Shown: in pieces, positions 1-6,084 of the stretch
Numbering within the stretch: the first letter of the stretch is position 1
Layout: each line of letters begins with the position of its first letter
Origin: Alphaproteobacteria bacterium
GTDB taxonomy: Bacteria > Pseudomonadota > Alphaproteobacteria > Sphingomonadales > Sphingomonadaceae
Length of the DNA stretch: 6,084 nt
Direction of reading: 5' to 3'
Assembly: GCA_018830415.1 (NCBI GenBank)
Contig: JAHJSJ010000308.1
Coordinates: forward strand, 1-6,084
Notes under the pieces: model-generated
Seen by the model: the letters and a program-made list of their open reading frames with translations, nothing else
What the model was told of the DNA's origin: nothing
The model's database searches: none
Position numbers and translations under genes: made by a program

Positions 1-1272
1 ATCGTTCAGGCGCTACGCGCCGGTGTTGTTCCCAAATTGGGGCTTCGGCACATCCAGGTTGGACGAGCACGTGAGATCGAGGAACTCGTCAAGGACATGG
101 ACCGGATCGCCGATGGCGGTTCAGCCATTCGTTTCATCATCGGCGAGTATGGCTCCGGCAAGACTTTCTTCATGAACCTTATCCGGCTTGTGGCGCTCGA
201 AAAGGGACTGGTCGTCATGTTTGCCGACCTAGCCCCGGATCGACGCATCCACGCGACCGGCGGGCAAGCACGGGGCCTCTACGCGGAGATGGCGCGAAAT
301 CTTGCGACCCGAACCAAGCCCGATGGCGGTGCATTGTCGAATGTTGTCGAGCGGTTTGTCAGCCAAGCCCACCACGACGCTGAGGCAAAAGAACAATCTA
401 CTGACGAAGTCATTCGCCAGCGCCTAGCCCATTTTGAGGAACTGACAGGAGGCTTCGATTTCGCGCAGGTGATCCGCCGGTATTGGGAGGGACACGAAAC
501 CGGCGATGAAGAGCTGAAATCAGCAGCGATCCGATGGCTACGCGGCGAATTTGCAACCAGGACCGATGCTCGCAAGGCTCTCGGTGTTCGCACCATCGTC
601 GATGACGCAAGCGTGTACGATCACCTGAAGCTGATGTCGGCATTCGTCTGTGAAGCGGGCTACAAAGGCTTGCTCGTTGGACTCGATGAGATGGTCAACC
701 TCTACAAACTGACTTCATCGCAAGCCCGCAACGCCAACTACGAGCAAATCCTGCGCATTCTGAACGACGTGCTACAAGGGAGCGCTGAGAACCTTGGATT
801 TCTGATGGGTGGAACGCCGGAATTTCTCATGAATACACGGCGCGGTCTCTACAGCTATGAGGCTCTCCAATCTCGCCTAGCAGAGAACACCTTTGCGCGT
901 GACGGGCTGGTCGATCTCTATGGGCCGGTCATTCGACTGGCCAGCCTTACGCCCGAAGATCTGTTCGTGCTCCTGGCGAACATTCGCGCCGTGATGCAGG
1001 GCGATGACGCAACCCTACCAGACACGGCCTTGGAAGCGTTCATGGCACACTGTTCGGACAGGATCGGGGAGGCCTATTTCAGAACCCCCCGAAACACGGT
1101 CACGGCTTTCGTAAATCTTCTGGCGGTCCTCGAACAAAACCCCGGCGTCGAATGGTCGGACCTCATCGAAGAACTCGATGTGGCGGAAGATTCCGGCGAT
1201 GACATGACCGACGTGGATGAGAGCGTTGGCACTGTACCCGAGAGAGACGAGCTAGCCAGCTTCCGGCTGTGA
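1..1272 (+). CDS. BrxC/BrxD-like (DUF2791) P-loop ATPase, 5' end outside the window
   Basis: The reading frame is open from base 1 (I-V-Q-A-L-R-A-G-V-V-P-K-L-G-L) and holds 423 residues. A TTG at 37 is the first start-like codon in the window, but the residues before it (ALRAGVVP, followed by GL and VGR) look like family sequence, so the real start is to the left. Numbering from that TTG, the Walker A loop GEYGSGKT is at residues 36-43 (bases 142-165) and the Walker B strand LLVGLDE ends at D217-E218. A sensor-like block, LGFLMGGTPEFL, and the RRGLYSYEALQSRLAENTF stretch follow, and then the FRTPRNTVTAFVNLL block; all are typical of DUF2791. Such ATPases are known from BREX (BrxC/BrxD) and from other loci that pair them with an Lhr-like helicase. 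They are presumed cytoplasmic and to act on DNA or on partner proteins. The N-terminal sequence recalls TerB-associated members more than actinobacterial BrxD; this is from memory and uncertain. The gene is coupled to the helicase by a 4-base overlap. Confidence 0.85.
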   Translation: MVQALRAGVVPKLGLRHIQVGRAREIEELVKDMDRIADGGSAIRFIIGEYGSGKTFFMNLIRLVALEKGLVVMFADLAPDRRIHATGGQARGLYAEMARNLATRTKPDGGALSNVVERFVSQAHHDAEAKEQSTDEVIRQRLAHFEELTGGFDFAQVIRRYWEGHETGDEELKSAAIRWLRGEFATRTDARKALGVRTIVDDASVYDHLKLMSAFVCEAGYKGLLVGLDEMVNLYKLTSSQARNANYEQILRILNDVLQGSAENLGFLMGGTPEFLMNTRRGLYSYEALQSRLAENTFARDGLVDLYGPVIRLASLTPEDLFVLLANIRAVMQGDDATLPDTALEAFMAHCSDRIGEAYFRTPRNTVTAFVNLLAVLEQNPGVEWSDLIEELDVAEDSGDDMTDVDESVGTVPERDELASFRL

Positions 1273-3443
1273 GCACGGCGTTCGACAAACTGGCTCGACC
1301 GATCCAAAAATGGATTCGTCAGCAGGGCTGGAAGGAATTGCGCGATATTCAGGCGCGCGCAACGCACGTGCTTATGGACGGCAATCATGACCTGATTGTC
1401 GCCGCCAGCACCGCCGGAGGCAAGACTGAAGCCGCGTTTCTCCCGCTACTGTCCCAGGTGCTCGATGAACCCAGTGAGGACTCCGGATTCGATGTTCTGT
1501 ATGTCGCGCCGCTGAAGGCGCTCATCACCGATCAGGCGCGCCGACTTGAAGACATTTGTCGCGATACAGACTTGCCTATCACGCCGTGGCATGGCGACGT
1601 TTCGTCGTCGAAAAAGACTAAGGCTGCCAGGCGACCGAGGGGCGTGCTGCTAATCACTCCGGAGTCCCTTGAAGCGCTATGCATTCGACGCGGATTGGAG
1701 ATTCCGAGGCTGTTTGGCGCGACTCGCGCAGTCATTCTCGATGAGTTGCATTCGGTCCTCGACAGTGAGCGCGGCATCCAGATGCGTTCGCTTCTCACGC
1801 GCCTCGAAATTTCTCTCAAGAGACCAATTCGCCGGGTCGGTTTGTCGGCCACACTCGGAGATATGGAGCTGGCAAAGGCTTATCTTCGTCCTGACAGCCC
1901 TGGTGAAGTCGAACAGGTCATTGCCGAGGGCGGATCAGCCGAGTTGCAGCTTCAACTCCGTGGCTACATTTCTGGCGACAAGGACGATGAAGGCCCTTCA
2001 GCGACGGATGCCATTGCGCAGCATCTATTCGAACACCTGAGAGGCAGCGACAACCTTGTCTTTGGCGGCGCGCGTCAGGCAGTTGAAATCTACTCAGATC
2101 GATTGCGCGCACTTTGCGAAAAGGAACACCTGCCGCAGGAGTTTTACCCTCACCACGCCAGTCTATCGCGCGAGCATCGAGACTTCGTCGAACTTCGCCT
2201 GAAAGATGGTACTGCGCCGACGACTGCCATCTGCACTTCCACGCTGGAATTGGGAATTGATATTGGCGATGTAACTTGTGTCGGCCAGATTGGCGCACCG
2301 TTCAGCGTCGCATCGCTCAGGCAAAGGCTTGGCCGATCAGGGCGGCGACCGGGCAAGCCAGCCATCCTTCGACAATACGCAGTCGAGGCGAAGCTTACGC
2401 CGACGAGCAATTTCTCGGACCGTCTTCGCCTAGGCATGGTGCGGGCCATTGCGATGATCGAATTGCTTTTGGAAGGCTGGTGCGAACCACCGCAACGCGA
2501 GGCCCTGCACCTTTCGACCCTCGTTCACCAAATCCTATCGGTGATCGCCGAGCGAGGCGGAATACGTGCGCAGCCACTCTACGAGATTCTCTGCCAGATC
2601 GGGCCATTCCGCCAGGTCGATCCTCAACTGTTCCTAAATGTCTTGCGAGCACTCGGGCAACCCGAGGTCGCGCTCATTGAGCAAGCCAGCGATGGCCTTC
2701 TGTTGCTCGGTGCCAACGGCGAGAAGCTGGTCGAGCACTATAGCTTCTACGCCGTATTTCAGACACCCGAGGAATACCGGCTGATTTCTGGCGGTAAGGA
2801 GCTTGGGACGCTCCCCATAGACAACATGATTGCGCCGGGAATGCTTCTCATTTTTTCGGGCAGGCGCTGGCTGGTACAGGAAGTTCACGACCGGGACCGT
2901 GTCATTATGGTTGCACCGTCGAAAGCCGGAGTGCCGCCCATCTTTGGGGGCGATCCCGGCAACATCCACGACCGCGTGATCGAGCGAATGTTCGATGTTC
3001 TGGAGGGACAGAAGCGCCCGATCTATCTTGATGCAACAGCGCTGGAGCTTCTCGACGAGGCGCGCAGCCACTACGGCCAGCTGCAATTTAACCCCGGAAG
3101 GATTGAGCAACTCAGCGACAAAGCTGCTGTCATAGCGACGAAAACGGGTTCCGTTCGGACAGCGACCCTAGCACTCGCCCTTCGCGCCAACGGCTTCACC
3201 GTGCAGACACACGATGGGTTTCTCGAGGTGTTCGGAAAGGACGAAAGCCCGGATTTAATTGACGCACTTTCGGCCCTGGCAGATGGCAAGGAGGTGGACC
3301 TATTTGCGCATTCGCCGAACTTGTTGTTCGAGAAATTCCATCCTCACTTGACGGAGGAATTGCTGCAGAAAGATGCACTGTCCGCTCACCTAGACGCTAG
3401 CGGATTGGCTGACTTGACCCGCTCAATTTTAGGACTGGATTAG
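1269..3443 (+). CDS. Lhr-like superfamily 2 DEAD/DEAH-box helicase (BrxHI-like)
   Basis: The 724-residue protein starts with GTG at 1269, overlapping the stop of the ATPase gene as GTGA. No strong Shine-Dalgarno is visible, so translation probably depends on coupling. Helicase motifs appear in order: a Q-motif-like GWKELRDIQ at 20-28, motif I STAGGKT at 47-53, Ia APLKAL near 80-85, Ib TPESL at 130-134, II DELH at 158-161, III SATLG at 193-197, V TSTLELGIDIGD at 323-334 and VI QRLGRSGRRPG at 352-362. The DELH box and the LGRSGRR motif are characteristic of the Lhr group. The region after about 380 fits winged-helix and beta-barrel domains (IDNMIAPGMLLIFSGRRW near 517-534), followed by a short C-terminal domain. 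At 724 residues it is far shorter than E. coli Lhr (about 1,500), as in BREX-type and TerB-associated helicases. Role: ATP-driven translocation on or unwinding of nucleic acid, presumably with the upstream ATPase. The substrate is unknown. All catalytic motifs look intact. Confidence 0.9.
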   Translation: MSTAFDKLARPIQKWIRQQGWKELRDIQARATHVLMDGNHDLIVAASTAGGKTEAAFLPLLSQVLDEPSEDSGFDVLYVAPLKALITDQARRLEDICRDTDLPITPWHGDVSSSKKTKAARRPRGVLLITPESLEALCIRRGLEIPRLFGATRAVILDELHSVLDSERGIQMRSLLTRLEISLKRPIRRVGLSATLGDMELAKAYLRPDSPGEVEQVIAEGGSAELQLQLRGYISGDKDDEGPSATDAIAQHLFEHLRGSDNLVFGGARQAVEIYSDRLRALCEKEHLPQEFYPHHASLSREHRDFVELRLKDGTAPTTAICTSTLELGIDIGDVTCVGQIGAPFSVASLRQRLGRSGRRPGKPAILRQYAVEAKLTPTSNFSDRLRLGMVRAIAMIELLLEGWCEPPQREALHLSTLVHQILSVIAERGGIRAQPLYEILCQIGPFRQVDPQLFLNVLRALGQPEVALIEQASDGLLLLGANGEKLVEHYSFYAVFQTPEEYRLISGGKELGTLPIDNMIAPGMLLIFSGRRWLVQEVHDRDRVIMVAPSKAGVPPIFGGDPGNIHDRVIERMFDVLEGQKRPIYLDATALELLDEARSHYGQLQFNPGRIEQLSDKAAVIATKTGSVRTATLALALRANGFTVQTHDGFLEVFGKDESPDLIDALSALADGKEVDLFAHSPNLLFEKFHPHLTEELLQKDALSAHLDASGLADLTRSILGLD

Positions 3444-3471
3444 CGCACCAATTGTCTTTCGGATCGTGCTG

Positions 3472-3705
3472 CTATCCGTCATTCGGTTGCTCAGCATCGA
3501 AAGCCCGCTTCCCTTTCCGCCGGAAGAGCACCAGCGCCTGCGCTCCGTCCGGCCCGCGCAGCTTGGCGGCGACGGTGAGAAACGCGCCGTAAAGCGCCGC
3601 ACGATCATCGTCTGTCAGCTCGACCAGATCGGCCTTTGCTACAAGGCCGCCGAGCTCGATCAGTTGCCGGGTCCGCTCGCGTCGTTTTACCTGCCATTCG
3701 CGCAT
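3472..3705 (-). CDS. traD: TraD-like small conjugal transfer protein (Ti-plasmid type)
   Basis: This is a 77-residue basic protein that starts MREWQVKRRERTRQLIELGG and continues LVAKADLVELTDDDRAALYGAFL. The RKR-rich start followed by IELGGLV-KA matches the small TraD family of Agrobacterium and sphingomonad conjugative elements. That family is encoded near traC, traG or the relaxase and is not the F-plasmid coupling protein of the same name. Its exact role in DNA processing for transfer is not established. I chose the ATG at 3703-3705 because the same frame upstream runs at once into the IS66 end (from 3713) and tnpC sequence, giving an arginine-rich extension without family character. No Shine-Dalgarno is visible upstream, since the insertion leaves only 7 native bases before the start. 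The native protein may have begun further upstream and lost its N-terminus. It converges on the helicase with 28 bases between stop codons. Confidence 0.72.
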   Translation of the reverse strand: MREWQVKRRERTRQLIELGGLVAKADLVELTDDDRAALYGAFLTVAAKLRGPDGAQALVLFRRKGKRAFDAEQPNDG

Positions 3706-3712
3706 GTCGGTT
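3705..3712. repeat. Predicted 8-base target duplication of the IS66 element
   Basis: IS66 elements usually duplicate 8 bases on insertion. The 8 bases outside the predicted end read TGTCGGTT and include the base complementary to the A of the traD start codon. Only one copy is in the window, so this is a prediction. Confidence 0.4.
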
Positions 3713-3732
3713 GTAAGCGGTGTTCTCAGCCC
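3713..3732. repeat. IS66 terminal inverted repeat, tnpC side
   Basis: The plus strand begins GTAAGCGGTGTTCTCAGCCC here, in keeping with IS66-family ends that start with GTAA. The tnpC stop codon (3726-3728) lies inside this stretch. The inner boundary is arbitrary because the partner repeat beyond the tnpA start is outside the window and cannot be aligned. Confidence 0.6.
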
Positions 3733-5264
3733 ACGTGAGCGTGTGGCAGGAGCTCGCCGATGCGCGATGCGGGGTGACCGTTTGCGAGGCTGGTGAGCGT
3801 CGCGGTCAGCCATGTGTGCGGGTTTATGCCGGTGAGCTTGCAGTTTTCGATGAGCGTGGCGATCACCGCCCAGTTGTCGCCGCCCTCGTCTGAGCCTGCG
3901 AACAGGGCGTTCTTGCGGTTGAGAGCCAGCGGGCGGATGGCGCGCTCGACGGCGTTGTTGTCGAGATCGATGCGACCATCGTCGAGGAAGTGCGTCAGGC
4001 CATCCCAGCGCGGGAGCGTGTAGCGGATCGCCTCGCCCAGACGGCTTTTGGCGCTGACCTGCCGACCGCGGGCTTCGAGGAACCTGTGCAGGTCGTCGAC
4101 GATCAGGCGGCTGCGCTGGTCACGGACGTCGCGACGTTCGTCAGCGGGGAGACCGCGGATCTCGTCCTCAATCGCGTAGAGCGAGGCAATGCGGCGCAGC
4201 ACTTCGGCGGCCACGGGCGAGCTCTCGGCCAGTTCGTAGAACTTGCGGCGCACGTGCGCCCAGCAGAACGCGAGGCGGATCTGCTGATGACGCCGGGCCA
4301 GCGCGGTGTAGGCACCATAGCCGTCGACCTGCAGGATGCCTGCAAAGCCCTGGAGATGCGCTTGCGCTCGCTCGGTCTTGCGATCGGCGGCATAGACATA
4401 GGCCACCATCGGCGGATCGCTGCCGCCCCAAGGTCGGTCATCGCGGGCATAGGCCCAGATCTGGCCGGTCTTCGTTCGCTTGCGCCCGGGATCAAGCACA
4501 GGCGCGGTGGTCTCGTCGGCGAACAATCGCTCGGATCGTCGCAATCGCTCGAGGATGTGATCGCGCAAGGGGCGCAGATACCAGGCTGCCCTGCCGACCC
4601 AGTCGGCAAGGGTGGAGCGATCAAGCTGGATGCCCTGCCGGGCATAGATCTGCGCCTGCCGGTAGAGCGGCAGGTGGTCGGCATACTTGGACACCAGAAC
4701 CTGCGCGATCAGCGCCTCGGTGGGGATGCCACCTTCGACGATCCGGGATGGGGCCGGAGCCTGGACGACCGCGCTCTCGCACGAACGGCAGCCATAGCGC
4801 GGACGGCGGGTGACCAGCACGCGGAAGGTGGTGGGCACGACATCAAGGCGCTCGGCCACATCCTCGCCGATCTGGTGGAGTGCGCCGCCGCAGCAAGGAC
4901 AACCCTTGTCCTCGACATCGATGATCTGCTCGATCCGCTCGAGATGGGCAGGCAGCGATCCGCGGTTGGTCTTGCGCGGGCGTTCGCCCTTGGGCTTTGG
5001 CGTTGCGGCATCACGGGCGGCGTGCACGCTGCCAAGCGCCGTCTCGATATCCTCTAGCCCGAGCTCGAACTGATCGGGGTCGAGCTGCTCGGACTTGCGG
5101 CCAAAGCGGTGCCGCTGGAACGCTTCAATGATCGCTTGCAGCCGCTCGATGCGAGCATCGGACTTGCTGTTGGCGTCGGTGAGATCAGCCAGTGTGCGGG
5201 CCTGCTCGAGGACGAGCGCGCGCAGCGCATCGACGTCATCGGGAAGGTCCGCTTCCATCAACAT
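3726..5264 (-). CDS. tnpC: IS66 transposase TnpC
   Basis: This is the 512-residue DDE transposase of IS66, which carries out strand cleavage and transfer at the element ends. Residues 10-60 form a probable coiled coil leading into the RHRFGRKSEQ signature (51-60). A zinc-binding region follows, with C122, C124, C125 and then C159 and C162. The likely catalytic triad is D250 (FADET), D314 (LQVDGYGAY) and E440 (NNAVERAIRPLALNRKN). The family signature FCWAHVRRKF is at 333-342. The C-terminal region GINPHTWLTATL (479-490) is the usual IS66 tail. The length is normal for the family and I see no disruption. Start: ATG at 5262-5264, with an in-frame TGA a few codons upstream. A second ATG two codons in (5256-5258) is equally possible, as neither has a clear Shine-Dalgarno. 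The gene follows tnpB after 31 bases. Confidence 0.95.
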   Translation of the reverse strand: MLMEADLPDDVDALRALVLEQARTLADLTDANSKSDARIERLQAIIEAFQRHRFGRKSEQLDPDQFELGLEDIETALGSVHAARDAATPKPKGERPRKTNRGSLPAHLERIEQIIDVEDKGCPCCGGALHQIGEDVAERLDVVPTTFRVLVTRRPRYGCRSCESAVVQAPAPSRIVEGGIPTEALIAQVLVSKYADHLPLYRQAQIYARQGIQLDRSTLADWVGRAAWYLRPLRDHILERLRRSERLFADETTAPVLDPGRKRTKTGQIWAYARDDRPWGGSDPPMVAYVYAADRKTERAQAHLQGFAGILQVDGYGAYTALARRHQQIRLAFCWAHVRRKFYELAESSPVAAEVLRRIASLYAIEDEIRGLPADERRDVRDQRSRLIVDDLHRFLEARGRQVSAKSRLGEAIRYTLPRWDGLTHFLDDGRIDLDNNAVERAIRPLALNRKNALFAGSDEGGDNWAVIATLIENCKLTGINPHTWLTATLTSLANGHPASRIGELLPHAHVG

Positions 5265-5295
5265 ATGTAGGTTGAATCAGTCCACGCCTGCCTCG

Positions 5296-5652
5296 TCAAG
5301 CAGCAATCTGCGGTGCGATCGGACGGCGTCCACCGTGCACGCGGCGCCAGTCCAGACCCTCCAGTAAAGCGCCCAGTTGAGCGGCTGTCAGTCGCATCAC
5401 GCCCTCCTGGATCCGCGGCCATCGGAAGGTGCCTTGCTCCAGCCTCTTGGCCATCAGGCACAGGCCTGTTCCGTCCCACCAGATCAGCTTGACCCGGTCG
5501 GCACGCCTGGCGCGGAACACATAGATCACGCCGGAATAGGGCTTGCCGCCATACTCGGCCGCCACCAGTGCCGCGAGCGAGTCCGCTCCCTTCCTAAAAT
5601 CCACGGGCCGCGTCGCCACCATCACCTTCGCGCCGGGCGCCGGACCGATCAT
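5296..5652 (-). CDS. tnpB: IS66 accessory protein TnpB (Orf2)
   Basis: A 118-residue protein with the full IS66 Orf2 signature: ATRPVDFRKGADSLAALV at 13-30, SGVIYVFRARRADRVKLIWW at 40-59, DGTGLCLMAKRLEQGTFRWP at 60-79 and a LTAAQLGALLEGLDWRRVH block at 88-106. It is needed with TnpA for efficient transposition of IS66 elements, but its biochemical activity is not settled. It is unrelated to the IS200/IS605 TnpB nuclease of the same name. The ATG at 5650-5652 overlaps the tnpA stop as ATGA, so translation is probably coupled, and an AGGTG lies 5 bases upstream. The length is normal. Confidence 0.93.
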   Translation of the reverse strand: MIGPAPGAKVMVATRPVDFRKGADSLAALVAAEYGGKPYSGVIYVFRARRADRVKLIWWDGTGLCLMAKRLEQGTFRWPRIQEGVMRLTAAQLGALLEGLDWRRVHGGRRPIAPQIAA

Positions 5653-6077
5653 CGTTGCACCTGCAATGCCTTCAGAACGGCGGTCGCCAGGTCGACCTTT
5701 GCTGCGCGTCCAATCCGCACCACTGCGCCTGCTACCTCGACCTCGATAGCCACGTCTTCAGATAAGGGCTTGGGGCAGTCCGCAACCACGGGGATGAAAG
5801 CAGGTCCGGTCTCATGTTCAACTGGCCGGCTCGCTTCAAGCGCATACCGCAGCTCGCGCCGCCACGTGTAGAGCAGTGATGTCCGGATATCCTGCTCCCG
5901 GGCGAAGGCTGCGACGTTGCCGCACCGCTCCATCTGCGCGACCATCGCCAGCTTCTGCTCCAGCGTCCAGGTCCGCCGGCGGCCGGCCATAGCCCGCAGC
6001 ACCTCGGCACGACCCGTAGGCTCCAGACCCACTCCAGACCTGGTGTCCAGTCCGCTCGTAAAGATGCCATGTTCCAT
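5649..6077 (-). CDS. tnpA: IS66 accessory protein TnpA (Orf1), helix-turn-helix
   Basis: A small basic protein, 142 residues from the ATG at 6075-6077. Its core at about 33-76 (RRRTWTLEQKLAMVAQM, then CGNVAAFAREQDIRTSLLYTWRREL) is the helix-turn-helix of the IS66 Orf1/transposase_8 type, predicted to bind DNA at the element ends. The C-terminal part (VEVAGAVVRIGRAAKVDLATAVLKAL) is also typical. The start is uncertain: the frame remains open to the window edge. The GGAG before this ATG is only 2 bases away, too close for a good Shine-Dalgarno, and Met30 (MAGRRRTWT) is an internal alternative. The stop overlaps the tnpB start. Confidence 0.9.
   Translation of the reverse strand: MEHGIFTSGLDTRSGVGLEPTGRAEVLRAMAGRRRTWTLEQKLAMVAQMERCGNVAAFAREQDIRTSLLYTWRRELRYALEASRPVEHETGPAFIPVVADCPKPLSEDVAIEVEVAGAVVRIGRAAKVDLATAVLKALQVQR
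5658..5662 (-). promoter_or_regulatory. Ribosome binding site of tnpB
   Basis: AGGTG on the minus strand, 5 bases before the tnpB ATG and inside the end of tnpA. With the ATGA overlap it supports the chosen tnpB start and coupled translation. Confidence 0.5.
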
Positions 6078-6084
6078 GGCTCCA

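Larger units (their letters stand above)
3713..6084 (-). mobile_element. IS66-family insertion sequence, tnpA-side end outside the window
   Basis: The element holds the standard three-gene set tnpA-tnpB-tnpC on the minus strand, all intact, with the tnpA and tnpB frames overlapping as ATGA. Its tnpC-side end is placed at 3713, where the plus strand reads GTAAGCGGTGTTCTCAGC. IS66-family ends typically begin GTAA, and this one lies 12 bases outside the tnpC stop. The other end is not seen: the window stops only 7 bases upstream of the tnpA start used here. At least 2,372 bases are present, against about 2.5-2.7 kb for full members, so only a short terminal piece should be missing. The element looks potentially active. 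It sits directly upstream of traD in the same orientation. Confidence 0.88.

Noticed and set aside
37..39. TTG as the start codon of the ATPase gene.
   Set aside because: The frame is open to base 1 and the residues before it look like conserved family sequence, so the gene most likely starts left of the window.
3456..3503. Inverted repeat CTTTCG (3456-3461) and CGAAAG (3498-3503) as a terminator between helicase and traD.
   Set aside because: Only six base pairs with a 36-base loop and no T-run, so it is easily due to chance.
3466..3738. A 90-codon plus-strand frame opposite traD.
   Set aside because: It has no recognisable family character, while the opposite strand gives a TraD-like protein; it also runs across the IS66 junction.
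3706..3813. A 36-residue N-terminal extension of the traD product, starting at 3813.
   Set aside because: The extension is encoded by the IS66 end and antisense to no native gene region, being the alternative frame of tnpC's 3' part; it is arginine-rich and lacks family features.
3990..5057. A 355-codon open frame on the plus strand, opposite tnpC.
   Set aside because: It lies wholly opposite the well-supported tnpC. Its protein has no recognisable domain, and long antisense frames are common in G+C-rich genes.
5261..5268. Palindrome ACATATGT around the tnpC start codon as a regulatory site.
   Set aside because: Eight bases is too short to mean much and no second copy or extended dyad is present.

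Overview
The window looks like part of an accessory region (plasmid, integrative conjugative element or genomic island) of an alphaproteobacterium, most likely a sphingomonad. This rests on the high G+C, the alphaproteobacterial style of the IS66 proteins, and a small Ti-plasmid-type TraD protein. The lineage call is inference from remembered families, not from a search.

Left part (1-3443, + strand): two coupled genes. The first is the 3' part of a P-loop ATPase of the DUF2791 (BrxC/BrxD-like) family. It is open from base 1, so its true start lies off the left edge. The second is a compact Lhr-like superfamily 2 helicase of 724 residues. Stop and start overlap as GTGA, which indicates one operon. 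This ATPase-helicase pairing is known from BREX type 2 (brxD-brxHI). It is also known, as I recall it, from less characterised loci that carry a TerB-domain protein. The N-terminal sequence of the ATPase reminds me more of the second group. The remaining partner genes would lie to the left, outside the window.

Middle (3472-3712, - strand): a small traD-like conjugation gene converges on the helicase with only 28 bases between stop codons. An IS66 element begins 8 bases upstream of its start codon.

Right part (3713 to the window end, - strand): an IS66-family element with intact tnpA, tnpB and tnpC. The tnpC-side end begins at 3713 with the family-typical GTAAGCG. The tnpA-side end and the second target duplication are outside the window. 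The element has separated traD from its native upstream region, and any transcript leaving tnpC would run through traD and antisense into the helicase.

No stretch over 300 bases lacks a gene. I saw no tRNA, rRNA, CRISPR array or convincing terminator. The most interesting content is the incomplete, probably DNA-directed (defence or DNA-processing) ATPase-helicase module lying directly beside a conjugation gene.
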